Positions 21,889 through 31,948 of a stretch of DNA of 64,000 nt are shown here, piece by piece. A model generated the notes under the pieces. That model had not been told where the DNA came from. It searched no databases and was given only the letters and a program-made list of their open reading frames with translations. This DNA is from Pseudoips prasinana (taxonomy: Eukaryota > Arthropoda > Insecta > Lepidoptera > Nolidae), in NCBI GenBank assembly GCA_951640165.1, contig OX621263.1, positions 2,936,501 to 3,000,500 on the forward strand. Reading direction: 5' to 3'. Numbering within the stretch: position 1 is the first letter of the stretch; each line of letters starts with the position of its first letter. Made by a program: the position numbers and the translations under genes.

Positions 21889-24404
21889 TGGGGGAAGTCC
21901 CCTAGCGCCGAACGGCAGGTAGTACCGAACGATTGTTGTAACCAGTACTTATAAACGGACAAGGACGATGCGTTGTCAATAGAAAGAGGTAAAGCTAGCG
22001 TGACCGCGGGTGGCGCGGGGGTTCGCAGTGACGCTCGAAGCGTGGACGAGAACAGCCGCATTGTATTTTACGCGGGCAATTGGCGTCGCCTACAAACTTA
22101 ACCTATTGATTGTGACCGAAATATAAGTGTAAGATCGATTTGGTACCAATCTTAATTGACATTGGTAAGTAATTTGGACGTTCCAGTATGTAAAACATAA
22201 AGTAAGTTACTATTTTTTATGTCATATGATTATCAATTCTCTTCAGTGAGTCCCTAGTACCGAACAGTATTTTTTCCCCTATGACCGAACAAAATTGTTT
22301 TGACGATTACTCTATTATTTTAAGTGTTGCAAGTTGTATATGTATTTCAGGAACAAGTTTACCTTATACTATGGACAAAATCAAGAAGGGTCGTTGGGAT
22401 TCTGAAAACCTAAAGATAGAAATTGAAAAAGTAATCAAGAAAAAAATGTCTCTACGAGAAGCGGCTTCAAGATATGGCATTCCTACTACTACTTTGTATG
22501 ACAAATTGAAACTGATAAGAGAAGGTAAAGAAGTAGAATTGAAACCAGTACTAGGGAGGTTCACAAAGACCTTTTCATCAGAGTATGAGAATGTTTTAGT
22601 AAGCCACGTTAAGGACTTAGCTGACAGATGTATGCCATTGATAAAAAAAGAATTTTTGAAACTCGCCTTTGATTAAGCTGTGCATCTCAAGATACCACAT
22701 CGTTTTAACGTTCAAAAAGAAGCTGCTGGTAGACATTTCTATTATTAATTCATGAAACGACATCCAGATTTGTCACTGAGAACAGCAGAGTCTACCAGCT
22801 TGATGCGTGCGGTTGGATTCAACAGGGCCCAGGTGAATTTATATTTTATTAATTTAAAAAGCCTTTTGGACAAATACAATTTCCAATCATCAAATGTGTA
22901 CAATTGTGACGAAACTGGAGTCACAACAGTACAAAAGCATGCAAAGGTTATGGCAAAAAAAACACCCGTCAAATAGGAAAGCTTACTTCAGCTGAAAGGG
23001 GGAAAAACGTTACAATTTTATTTTGCATGAGCGCTACAGGCAATTTTATACCTCCTTTTTTCGTTTTTCCACGCCATAGAATGCATGAACGGCTAAAGAT
23101 AAATTCACCTCCTGACAGTGAAGGTGTTGCCCAACCGAAAGGTTAGATGAACAATGAGTTTTTTTTGAAATGGTTGCATTATTATACTAAGTTTGCTCGA
23201 CCTTCAAAGGAGTCTCCGATTCTGCTTTTACTTGATGGGCATAGCAGCCACAAGACTTTGGAGGTAATAAACTGGTGCAGAGATAACAACATTCACCTTG
23301 TTAGTTCACCACCACACACTACACATAAACTTCAGCCGTTAGATAGATCATTTATGGAACCTTTCAAGGATGCCTATAATGAACAATGCGGAATGTGGAT
23401 GAGAGCTAATGCAGGTGCAAGAATTACAGAGTATGATATTGCAGGACTTGTATCAGATGCTTTAAAAAAAGTAGCTCGTTATGAAATAGCAGCAGCAGGA
23501 TTCAGGTGTACCGGTATATATCCATTTAATGAAAATATCTTCAGCGATCTGGATTATTTGCCCAGTGACATTACAAACATTGCAATAGAAGATTCTGTCG
23601 AAGAACAAATTAGCGTCGATCGTTCTCCGCCCGTTGTTCAGTCAACAATACCAGAGCAAATACATTCTGACATAATATTACCGCAAAGTCCTTCACCACA
23701 GCCTTCTACCAGCAAAGGTCCAGATTGTGTACGACAAGCGATTTTAAATATTTCACCATTACCAGACGCTGCAAAGAAAAGAGCTCAAACAAGAAAACGA
23801 AAGTCTGAGAAAAGTCAAATCCTAACTGCCTCTCCTTACAAATTGTCTCTCGAAAATAAAGAAAACGAAAAACTGCTTAAATAACAAAAGAAACTACAAC
23901 GTAAATTTAAGAAAACAGATAAAGCAGATAAAATTAAGAAAACTAAAGTTTTGCCATTAAAAAAGAAAGAACAACAAAGCAACGTATCTTCGCAGGCACA
24001 CCAAGAGACTTCGTGTGTTGTTTGCCTCGAAGACCACGATGAGGACTGGATCCAGTGCAATTCGTGCAAAGGATGGGCGCACGAGGCTTGTGCTGATATA
24101 CCAGAGTGTTCTGAATTATATATTTGTGACCGATGTCATCTTTTTTAAGACTGTTTGGCCGTAAGTGCCATTTTATATCTATGTTCGGTACTAGGTGCCA
24201 CAGAATTATTATCCAAAAATTAATGCCAAAAAGAATCACTTGTTAAAACATATAATTCGTTTATTTTTGTTTGTTTTGTTCATTAATATAGGTGTTTATG
24301 ATTGTTTTGTACTTAATAATTTCCATTAAATGTTTAATATGCGAACCGTTTTTTTTTTTAACTGCCATCTAAGCTTAGGTGTTCGGCACTATGGGACACT
24401 TCCC
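21889..24404 (+). mobile_element. Pogo-like DNA transposon, complete ends
   Basis: Imperfect terminal repeats (TGGGGGAAGTCCCCTAGCGCCGAAC left; the reverse complement of the right end reads GGGAAGTGTCCCATAGTGCCGAAC), with TA on both sides (21887-21888, 24405-24406). The element is 2.5 kb and codes for one transposase with disruptions (22281-24148). It lies in the last intron of AIG1-like gene 1 on the same strand. Its CGCCGAAC motif recurs internally. Confidence 0.8.
22281..24148 (+). pseudogene. Pogo-like DD35D transposase with C-terminal PHD finger, broken
   Basis: N-terminal Psq/CENP-B-like helix-turn-helix (REAASRYGIPTTTLYDKLK). DDE_1 core: YNCDETGV (first Asp), LLLLDGHSSHKT (second) and HKLQPLDRSFM (third); 35 residues separate the last two. 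The tail is lysine/serine-rich and ends in a PHD-type zinc finger (CVVCLEDHDEDWIQCNSC, then WAHEAC and CDRC). Stops at 22674, 22746, 23144 and 23882 and a frameshift near 22975 inactivate it. The catalytic residues are all still encoded. PHD-tailed pogo transposases are common in insects. Confidence 0.85.
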
Positions 24405-24682
24405 TATAACATTCACCGATATATTATAGACGGCATGAGCTCTGCCTTAGGTCTCCCTTATATATAGCTTTCCGAGAACGGCAAAGAAGTTTTACTTTAA
24501 TAACTTTAATTTTTAAATTAAATTATATTCTACTTGATGAAATATAAGTCACGATCGAATAATCTACCTACTTATACCTAGAATTAAATAATTATAGTTA
24601 ATTTGTAATACTATTCATGTTCAGACTATTTACAAGGGCTTTTTAAAGAAAAGTTTTTATTTTTTAATGATAATAATAATAC

Positions 24683-24850
24683 CTTAAGACATTATTCACA
24701 CACGGTCACCTGATCCCAAACTAAGCAGAGCTTGTGCTATTGAAACTAGATAACTGATATATTACATAATATACTACTTTTCTTTTGTAAATACGTACCT
24801 ATATGGATAATTACACCCAGACTCAGGACAAATATACATACATGTTTTTA
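24683..24850 (-). repeat. SINE family A, 3' part
   Basis: Read on the minus strand it matches the family A body (CCTGAGTCTGGGTGTAATTA) and 3' end (CACCTGATCCC and AGACATTATTCACACAC in plus orientation) with a TAT-repeat tail. The tRNA-like head is missing. The preceding 24407-24682 is AT-rich intron with nothing recognised. Confidence 0.65.
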
Positions 24851-24936
24851 AAGTCTATGCGAATGAAAACCGTTATAATTTTTAATTTTATTTATTTAAC
24901 AAACTAGTAAACCTGTCCATCATTTCTTATTTCCAG

Positions 24937-25207
24937 ACACTACTCCATCTACTTCTTTGCCAATAGATGGCTGTATGCAGTCTTCTCCATCATGACCTGG
25001 TGGCAGGTTTGCCTTTGTCAGCTCCTCATCTGGGCTTCCACATTTGTCTTCTACTTCATCCAGTTCCCCATCAACAGACTCTTCCACAGCGAAGAGCCCG
25101 AAGAAGAGAAGACAATTCCCGAACACAAAAATGGAGAAACAGAGACTGGAATTTCGAAATCGTGGAGTTCGCAAGAGGGAACGAAAGTGGAGAATTCTAG
25201 TTTGTGA
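24937..25207 (+). CDS. AIG1-like membrane hydrolase, gene 1, last exon
   Basis: Follows TTATTTCCAG. Its first base completes the split Val codon. Translation gives HYSIYFFANRWLYAVFSIMT, WWQVCLCQLLIWASTFVFYF and IQFPINRLFHSEEPEEEKT, then a hydrophilic tail ending KVENSSL and TGA at 25205-25207. This is the last two membrane segments plus cytoplasmic tail; relatives carry a short acidic or charged tail in the same place. The three exons together encode 210 residues, so only about the first 50 residues lie outside the window. Nothing suggests disruption. Confidence 0.85.
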
Positions 25208-25351
25208 TAAATGTAATTTAAGTTATTAAGGTTTATAATTAGTATTTGATTCAAATTGTGTCAAAAGAATAATCAGAGATTCAGTTGTATTAGGTCTATT
25301 GGGTGGGATGCTTCGCATCTTAAGGTTTTTAGAGTTAAGTATTCACAGTAA

Positions 25352-25848
25352 GGACTCCTACGTACTATGAGGCTAGCCGCAATGCGGCCAGCCGTGCGGC
25401 TAATCGCTGGACGCGGTTGTGCTTGCGGTTAACTGGCTAGGGGTTAGCCACAATCCTAACCGGAATGTGCGGTTAGAAAGCGTCGTGGTTGGCGGTTGGG
25501 TCGATTCATTTCCAAGACGTCGAAGAAGTAGCAGCTATTTATTATATTTTTTTCCGTATCGAAATCCATAGTTTATGCACGAGCGTCGATAAACACGTTC
25601 ACCGTTAATGGCGGGCAACCGCAAACTAGCATTATCCGCGTACTGTGTAGGGCAACCCTCCGGCCGTTCTGAGCGCTGCGCCGTGAATGATGGTCATCAT
25701 TCACGGCGCAGCGCTCAGAACGACCGGAGCGATTGACCGACTACCGCATCTCAGTGCGAATAAAAACTACTTTACACAAACAAATATCTCAGTACGGTCA
25801 GCCGCACGGCAAGCCGCATGCGGCTAGCCGCAAAGTGCGTAGGAGGCC
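25352..25848. mobile_element. MITE with GC-rich inverted repeats, TSD TAA
   Basis: Ends GGACTCCTACG / CGTAGGAGGCC are flanked by TAA (25349-25351, 25849-25851). Arms contain repeated GCGGCTAGCCGCA(A/T)GCGG blocks. The centre holds a perfect 28-bp-arm palindrome (25665-25692 and 25695-25722) with a GT spacer. A related short element lies at 62940-63114. A 3-bp TWA-type duplication fits PIF/Harbinger, by inference only. It lies just downstream of gene 1 and may be in its 3' UTR. Confidence 0.75.
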
Positions 25849-26159
25849 TAAGATTTTAATGAAACTGTAAAAACCATTGTGTGCAGTACCGAGATTGATT
25901 TCAAGTATGATCACTGGTGGGGTTCTTCTTTCCATGCTTAAAGTCTTATCTATGTCTTAATAATTCGGCAATTGGCTCGTTGTGCAGTGCGAGTTCAGAC
26001 GGCAGAATAGATAAGAATATGTATTTATTTCATTACTTAAATAAATTGTTACATGTCATTTATACATTTTATTTTAAAGGGCACTTCGTAATTTGGTTCA
26101 TTTTGCCTTTTGCCTACAGTTATATTCTTTTCATACAAAATAATTGTTTTATTATATGA

Positions 26160-26753
26160 AACGAGTGTGAGAAGTTGTGGATTTAGCAATCCCCATCAGT
26201 TCTAGGCCTGAAGTTAGTTAATTAAGCCTAGGCTGTCGGGGGAGGGCCACTCTGTTGTGGAGTGGTTTGCCTCTCCGATTCTATTCTATTCAGATGGCAT
26301 ATTCTCGCGCGGTCCTGGGCCAATCAGTTCAAAGATTTATCTTAATATTATGGACAAGTTATGACAAGAATGTTGACATCGTGACAATAATTTTATATAC
26401 TGTCTGTGTTATGCATCTCCAAATTGGTGTTAATTTATTAATATTTATTTTATGAGTTCGTTTTTCCATACATTTATTGTTTAAATTAGCTATAAGTTAT
26501 ATTTTGGTGTCCAGGTACTCTAAAGTTCTAACTGCGAGCTGTACACTAATTGTCCGTGAGTTATTTTACGTGGTTCCATCATAAAACCAGCGCTGCAACT
26601 GTTAATGTTGCAGCTAGTGCTGAGATGGGACCAATTCGGACTCGCACAGATAAGAATTAAGGACTTCTGTTTGTATACTTTTATATACTTATATTGTTAT
26701 TATTATCTGTGTCAGTTTACTGAATAAATGTATTTTCTTTCTTTCTTTCTAAT
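26160..26753 (+). repeat. Probable LINE 3' end with CTTT-repeat tail
   Basis: A non-coding block ending TGAATAAATGTATTTTCTTT and CTTT repeats, a typical non-LTR 3' terminus. Inside, CCAGCGCTGCAACTGTTAAT and GTTGCAGCTAGTGCTGAGAT form an imperfect stem. No RT sequence is present. The preceding 25852-26159 is AT-rich with no recognisable feature. Confidence 0.45.
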
Positions 26754-26879
26754 ACAGGTTTTAATGCTAGAGCATGTGATACTAGAGTATCACATGATGG
26801 GTCCATTATAGATAGTTCAAGCTAATCTTTTACCGTTACTTGTTAGTGTCAGTGTCAGAGAGTGCTTACTTTGACGTCG

Positions 26880-27300
26880 CAGGACGATGATCAATTCGAT
26901 TCCCACCCAGGATAGATATTTGTGTGCATGAACATGTCTGTTTGTCCTGAGTCTGTGTGTAATCTATATATATAAAAATCAATGCCACTTTTCGTTGTAA
27001 TGTTATAACTCAACAACGCCTTTACCGATTTGGCTAATTTTGGTCTTGAATTATTCGTGGAAGTCCAGGGAAGATTTGTACGTAAAGAAAATTTAAAAAA
27101 GGTCTTGAAAAACTTTTATTACTATGCCTTATACGTAGCGAAGCACGTACCAGGCCGCTAGTTATCTATACAAGTATGTATTTACAAAAGAGAAGTAGGA
27201 CACATAATAATATAGTTATCACATATCGGGTTTCCATAGAACACACAAGCACTGCTTAGTTTGGGATCAGATGGCCATGTGTGAATAAGTCCCATTACAT
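26880..27300 (+). repeat. SINE family A interrupted by a Helitron
   Basis: The head is degenerate (GATCAATTCGATTCCCACCC B box); the body runs TTGTGTGCATGAACATGTCT and TGTCCTGAGTCTGTGTGTAA. It breaks at 26962, resumes at 27172 with TTATCTATACAAGTATGTAT, and ends TGTGTGAATAAGTCCCATTA. Removing 26963-27171 recreates the unbroken family sequence seen at 28144-28415. Confidence 0.8.
26963..27171 (+). mobile_element. Non-autonomous Helitron (209 bp) with defined empty site
   Basis: Starts TCTATATATATAAAAAT, ends GCACGTACCAGGCCGCTAG, and sits exactly between A and T of the SINE sequence without target duplication. A GC-rich stem near the 3' end (ACGTAGCGAAGCACGTACC) precedes CTAG. It has no coding capacity. 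Confidence 0.85.
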
Positions 27301-27779
27301 TTAAAAGACAAAATTAAATGGTGTAAATCTTGTCACTGCTAAATAAAAATTGCTATTTTGAACTTATGATTGATATTTGATATTTCTAGTAATGTTATTG
27401 GATATTTTATAGGGTAGATTATTAAAAATCAAAAAATCTTCCTTTTGTGTCCGTATCCTAAACAAAAATACAGATTCAAAGAAAAATAGTTTTATTTAGA
27501 CTTTATTATAATGTATACAATATAATATAAATGTTAAATTATTATATTTTTAGCAGCTGATGAATTGGGGGGTGCTATTTAATTTAAAGTGGATTGGTTG
27601 TGTCAACAAATTTGTTTCGTTGAATGGTCGCAGTTCTAAACTAACCAGTTTAGGTAAGGCTAGAACTGCGTTGAAATTTTATTTGAACTTTTCTAGTAGT
27701 GATATACATTGTCATTTACACCAGGGTAAATTTGCTGTATAATCAGTATACTTGATATGGAAACAACAACTTACTTATA
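27301..27779. other. AT-rich intergenic sequence
   Basis: A 60-codon frame at 27560-27742 shows no known domain, and I do not call it a gene. CACCAGGGTAAA and GGTTACCCTGGTG (27720-27805) are inverted and may be part of the adjoining 5S-like repeat. Nothing else is seen. Confidence 0.4.
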
Positions 27780-27995
27780 GTGGTTACCCTGGTGTCAGAG
27801 TTGTCCAAGCCGCCCAGTAGGCATCTGACAAGGCTGACTGATTCTCTAGTTAATACAACCGGGACCGACAGCTTAACGTGCTTAGTTCAGACGTTCAGAA
27901 GTTTTACCACTTTTGTGGTCACCCATCTATGAACTGCCCGCGAGCCTAGTTGCTTAACCTCTCTGATCACTTTCGGACCGGTGAGAGCATCTTGC
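27780..27995 (-). repeat. 5S-rRNA-like SINE (SINE3-type), degenerate
   Basis: The minus strand reads GATCAGAGAGGTTAAGCAAC followed by a GATGGGTGACCAC block. These correspond to the internal promoter of 5S rRNA (A box GTTAAGCAAC and C box GGATGGGTGACC). Downstream is a body with CACGTTAAGCTGTCGGTCCC, ending near CTCTGACACCAGGGTAACC. It is not a functional 5S gene because the 5' and 3' ends of 5S are absent. Confidence 0.55.
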
Positions 27996-28143
27996 TAAGA
28001 GCGCCTCAAAATATTCGTATTTTACTTATTTGATTTTTATGGATTACGCTACATTGTACGAAAAAGAATCTTCGAAACTTAGGATTCCAGATTAGGTACA
28101 TAATTTGTGATAACGCAATATTTTATAATGCAATGTTAATAAT

Positions 28144-28415
28144 GTTGGGCCTGTTGGCGTGGTTGGTAGATACGCTGCCTTTCACGCCGGAGGTCGTGGG
28201 TTCGATTCCCACCCGGGACAAATATTTGTGTGCATGAACATGTCTGTTTGTCCTGAGTCTGGGTGTAAATTATCTATACAAGTATGTATTTACAAAAGAA
28301 AAATTGTATATGTAGTATATCAGTTATCTGGTTTCCATAGTACAAGCTCTGCTTAGTTTGGGATCAGATGACCGTGAGTGAATAATGTCCCAGGATATTT
28401 ATTTTTATTATTTTT
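28144..28415 (+). repeat. SINE family A, best-preserved copy
   Basis: GGGCCTGTTGGCGTGGTTGG (A-box region), GGTCGTGGGTTCGATTCCCA (B box), then AAATATTTGTGTGCATGAAC, CTGAGTCTGGGTGTAAATTA and GTACAAGCTCTGCTTAGTTT, ending GTCCCAGGATATTTATTTT. It serves as the reference for the family here. The small open frame over it is accidental. 28416-28786 is AT-rich with a GT microsatellite near 28708 and no gene. Confidence 0.85.
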
Positions 28416-28786
28416 TTATAATGTGATATGTATAACTATAATTATACTTAATAATAATAAGACTTCGAGTCTAAGTAAGAGACTAAGACTCCAGTTAAAA
28501 TTATTGTTAAGAGAATATTTTATTTTAAATTGTAAGTTTTGTAATGTTTATAAATAATTATTTTTATTCGTAATAATAAGTGTCTAAAAAAATATAAGGA
28601 ATCAGTTCGATAACTTTCATTTGTTGTTTTATTTTAGTTTTTTTGACGTGACGCTGCATTTAAGACCGGCGTATCGGCAGTTCACTTCCCGCACAAGACA
28701 ATTATTTGTGTGTGTGTGTGTGTGTATGTGCTCTGAGTGTGTGAGCCTTCAAGCACGGCTTATTATCATACATCAGGCATGTATCT

Positions 28787-29312
28787 AGGGTTCCATAGCC
28801 AAATAGCAAAAAACGGAACCCTTAAAGATTCGTCATGTCTGTCTGTCTGTCCGTCCGTATGTCACAGCCACTTCTTTCCGAAACTATAAGGGAGGGTAGG
28901 ACTATACTGTTGAAACTTGGTAAGTAGATGTATTCTGTGAACCGCATTAAGATTTTCACACAAAAATAAACAGGTGTGACGAATCCATAAGTGTCTTCTT
29001 TTGCTACGGAACCCTAAAATACCATTCGACAAGGTGTAATTCTCTCATGGATAGGTCTGCAAAAATGTGTCCCCCCCCCCCCCCCCCCCCCCGCCGCGTA
29101 ACCTCTAAAATAAGAGAATGTTAAACTAAAAATATATATAAAATACATTACCAAGCAAACTTCCACCAGAAATTGGTTTGAACGAGACCTAGTAAGTAGT
29201 TTTTTTAATACGTCATAAATCGTGCAATTTACCTTTCATTTAATCAACTCAAATACTTGATGCAACGGAACCCTTCATGGGTGAGTCCAACTCGCATTTG
29301 GCCGCTTTTTAA
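28787..29312 (+). repeat. Dispersed repeat with AGGGTTCC(A/G)TAGCCAAAT terminus
   Basis: Starts AGGGTTCCATAGCCAAATAG, contains TGTCTGTCTGTCCGTCCGTA, AACTTGGTAAGTAGATGTAT and GGTTTGAACGAGACCTAGTA, and ends CTCGCATTTGGCCGCTTTTT. The second copy (61517-62378, minus strand) has the same order. Boundaries are clear, but class is not: no TIR or coding capacity is seen. It contains a 22-nt C run. Confidence 0.7.
29071..29092. repeat. 22-nt C homopolymer
   Basis: An uninterrupted run of C inside the repeat at 28787-29312. The other copy has an 11-nt G run at the homologous place on the opposite strand (62005-62015). Confidence 0.9.
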
Positions 29313-29378
29313 TTATTTCTTTCTTTCTGTTCTTTTCATACAAGGCGTTAACGACAGATTCTCCAGCAATATTACATA

Positions 29379-29717
29379 CTAGCTGTGCCCGCGACTTCGT
29401 CCGCGTGATAATTCGTTTATTTTAGTTTTTTAGTAAAAAAAAAATACTTTTCCTAAAATAAAAGTAGCCTAAGTTACTCCTTATGACATCAGCTAGCTAC
29501 CAATAAAAGTTCCGTCAAAATCGGTCCAGCCATTACAGAGATTAGCCGGAACAAACAGACAGACAGACAGACAAAAATTATAAAAAATATATATATGGTG
29601 TATATACCGTTTTTTACTACATAAATATGAATATATATACGTATTCATATTTATGTAGTAAAAAACGGTTATTTCAATATTACGAACAGACACTCCAATT
29701 TTATTTATTTGTATAGA
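29379..29717 (-). mobile_element. Helitron (minus strand) containing a perfect hairpin
   Basis: Plus-strand CTAGCTGTGCCCGCGACTTC is the reverse of a Helitron 3' end (GCGGGCACAGCTAG). The other end is TTTGTATAGA before T, the reverse of a TC start. Within it 29606-29633 and 29642-29669 form a perfect 28-bp-arm hairpin (ACCGTTTTTTACTACATAAA start). No coding sequence. Confidence 0.7.
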
Positions 29718-29744
29718 TTACATTGACATTACTGATGTTTATTT

Positions 29745-29905
29745 TACTTCATCATCATCATTATCATCCTGATGGCCCACTGCTGGTCATGAATGCCCCC
29801 ACAGGTTTCTATTACGTCGCCATTTGGAGTGTTTTACTGTAGTCACCGCACTTGGCATGCCTGATTGTAAATTATTTGTCGCAATATGGTGTACTTATTT
29901 ACTTA
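29745..29905 (-). repeat. RTE-type 3' tail fragment
   Basis: CATCATCATCATTATCATCC and GGCCCACTGCTGG are, on the minus strand, the CCAGCAGTGGGCC...GATGATGATG end of RTE-mobilised repeats. The following CGCCATTTGGAGTG...GTAGTCACCGC...CTTGGCATGC block is shared with 31150-31186 and 31700-31730. Confidence 0.5.
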
Positions 29906-30095
29906 CTAGCTGTGCCCCGCGGTTTTACCTGCGTCAAACTTTATAAATTATAGCTTATGTGTTAATACAGGGTGTCAGCTAACTCCATACCAAATTTTAT
30001 TAAAATCAGCTGTTTAGACGTGTTTAGCTGCTTAGAAGTAACAAACATACACACTCACACGTTCACAAACTTTCTCCTTTATAATATTAGTGTGA
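29906..30095 (-). mobile_element. Helitron fragment (190 bp)
   Basis: CTAGCTGTGCCCCGCGGTTT at the left (reverse of ...GGGGCACAGCTAG) and TAATATTAGTGTGA before T at the right are paired Helitron ends. The body ACTTTATAAATTATAGCTTATG is shared with the Helitrons at 32047 and 34568. Confidence 0.65.
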
Positions 30096-30097
30096 TG

Positions 30098-30346
30098 TTA
30101 CATCATCATGTCAGCCAAAGTACGTCCACAACTGGACAAAAGCCTCTCCAAAGAATGGGGGATTATGCCATAATCGTCACGCTTTACCGACGGGTCAGCG
30201 ATCGCAATTTGATGGTCATAGTTCACAGAAAAACGCTGCTGCCCGTTCTCTGGTAGGTATTCCCTCGGGCGATTTCTACGCCCCGCACGGGATGAGAAGG
30301 GGTATTGATTTTCTATGCCGCCACCACACAGCAAGTTATGTTTCAT
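30098..30346 (-). repeat. SINE family C
   Basis: The minus strand reads TGCTGTGTGGTGGCGGC, GTAGAAATCGCCCGAGGGAA, GAGAACGGGCAGCAGCG, CTTTGGAGAGGCTTTTGTCC and CAGTTGTGGACGTACTTTGG, matching the copies at 61607 and 62464. The tail is ATGATG. 30347-30557 has only a short RTE-tail fragment (TCGTCCACTGCTGGACATAG at about 30510). Confidence 0.7.
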
Positions 30347-30557
30347 AAGTATTACTAATTATATTGGCACTCATAAATATTATAAAGAAATTGGTTTAAT
30401 GTCCGTGGACAGCAGCTGATTAAATATTATTTCATTCGTTTGATTTATTGTTTTGTAAAATGTGTGTGAGACATATAGGATATGTAGCACTCGTAGCCCA
30501 CACATCTACAGCCTTATATCGTCCACTGCTGGACATAGGCCTCCCCATACTAATAAT

Positions 30558-31131
30558 AATAATATCGAGGGACAATGTCACACAGATCATCCTAGCCCCA
30601 AGCTAAGCAAAGCTTGTACTATGAGTACCAGGCGACGATATACATACTTATATAGATAGATAAATACTTTAATACATAGAAAACATCCATGACTCAGAAA
30701 CAAATATTCGTGCTCATCACACAATAAAATAAAAATAAAAAAGGTTTTTATTCACGTAGACTTTAAAAAAGCGCTTGTAAATAGTCAGAACATGTTCGTA
30801 GTGATATATAATTAATTTATAATTATTTCTAGGTACATATAGATATTTAGGTACACGGATTGTAGGAAATAATTTACAATAAGATTTATTTTATAACAGT
30901 AACGATATTTAACTAACTTAAATTAAGTTATTGTCAAGGATCATGTGTAGGTTTAATTATCAAAATTTTAAATTTTGGCAATATTTATACTACATATTGT
31001 CTGAATGGTTCTGTCTATATTAAGGTACGTACTGTCTATATTAAATGTTATTATATTTGCACTTACCGGGATTCGAACCCACGACCACCAGCTTCGTAGG
31101 CAGGAGCACTACCAACTAGGCTACGGTGACC
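30558..31131 (-). repeat. SINE family B split by another repeat
   Basis: 30558-30723 carries the 3' half (CCCAAGCTAAGCAAAGCTTG, ATTCGTGCTCATCACAC); 31045-31131 carries the head (GGGATTCGAACCCACGACCA, TAGGCAGGAGCACTACCAAC). The copy at 14896-15152 shows the two parts contiguous, so 30724-31044 is an insertion. Confidence 0.8.
30724..31044 (-). repeat. Repeat copy inserted in SINE B (same family as 1087-1382)
   Basis: It begins with AATAAAATAAAAATAAAAAA (3' tail when read on the minus strand) and runs to GTCTGAATGGTTCTGTCTAT, then a short duplicated TGTCTATATTAA. Sequence similarity to 1087-1382 is high throughout. The insertion shows that this family is mobile. Confidence 0.75.
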
Positions 31132-31186
31132 GTCAAGTAAGGTATCTATAACGTTACCATTTGGAGGGGCTTGCCGTAGTCACCGC

Positions 31187-31699
31187 TAGAGATATAAAAT
31201 GACTGAATATGACTAGTCACAATTGTCATAAACCTTAAATGACCGGTCATTTACTGTCAAATTCAGTCAATTTGACTGAAATATTATTGTCTATTCTTGA
31301 CTACCACCCAATTATTTATTTATTTAGGTACCCAATTTATATGCAAGTTTAAATGAAGCAACGTTTTATTTTGTATTATATCATGAGAGGATAAGACGAC
31401 ATGAAAGTAGATGCGCGAGGCGATGCGACATTGCCATTCTGTCTTAAATGCACGCATGATTATAAATGTAAAATGATTAACACTATATAATAATACTATA
31501 AGTCATAAAAACCACTTTTTAGTTTCAATTTAGAAGTTGTAGACTTTTATAAACGACAAAAACTTAAAAGATACTATAATATTACTGAAATCAAACTGAC
31601 TGTAAATGACCACTTTTGACAGTTAATGACCATTTTTGACAAATTTGACCGTAAATGACAATCAGTCTAATTCAGTCACTTTAGTCATTTTCAAAACTA
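31187..31699. mobile_element. hAT-type MITE (513 bp), perfect 8-bp TSD
   Basis: GTCACCGC flanks both sides (31179-31186, 31700-31707). Ends are TAGAGATATAAAATGACT and, in reverse complement, TAGTTTTGAAAATGACT. The 8-bp duplication and TAGAG-type end fit the hAT superfamily. Many subterminal AATGACC/GTCATTT motifs could be transposase-binding repeats. There is no coding capacity. Confidence 0.85.
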
Positions 31700-31948
31700 G
31701 TCACCGCGCTTGGCAGGCGAGTTGTAAACCGCCGTTTGTTGGTAGCTAGTACACAGGTGGCGCTGCCAGACTACCTGGTCTTAGACGCCTTTTATGACAG
31801 CCAGGGCATGTTATGAAGTGGACCTGTTATTCTTTCTTAAGCTGAAAACACACACACACATACACACACATAAAACATCGTTAATAAGTACTAAAATTAA
31901 GTCAAGAGCTTAAAGCGATAAAATAAAATGAAGAAGAAATAAAAAAAT
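31700..31948. other. Repeat remnants and CA microsatellite
   Basis: The 3' side of the sequence split by the hAT MITE (GCTTGGCAGGCGAGTTGTAA), then TGGCGCTGCCAGACTACCTG and an ACACACACAC run at about 31848-31870. No gene. Confidence 0.4.

Noticed and set aside
27560..27742. 60-codon plus-strand frame
   Set aside because: No homology or conserved motif, and no splice or promoter context.
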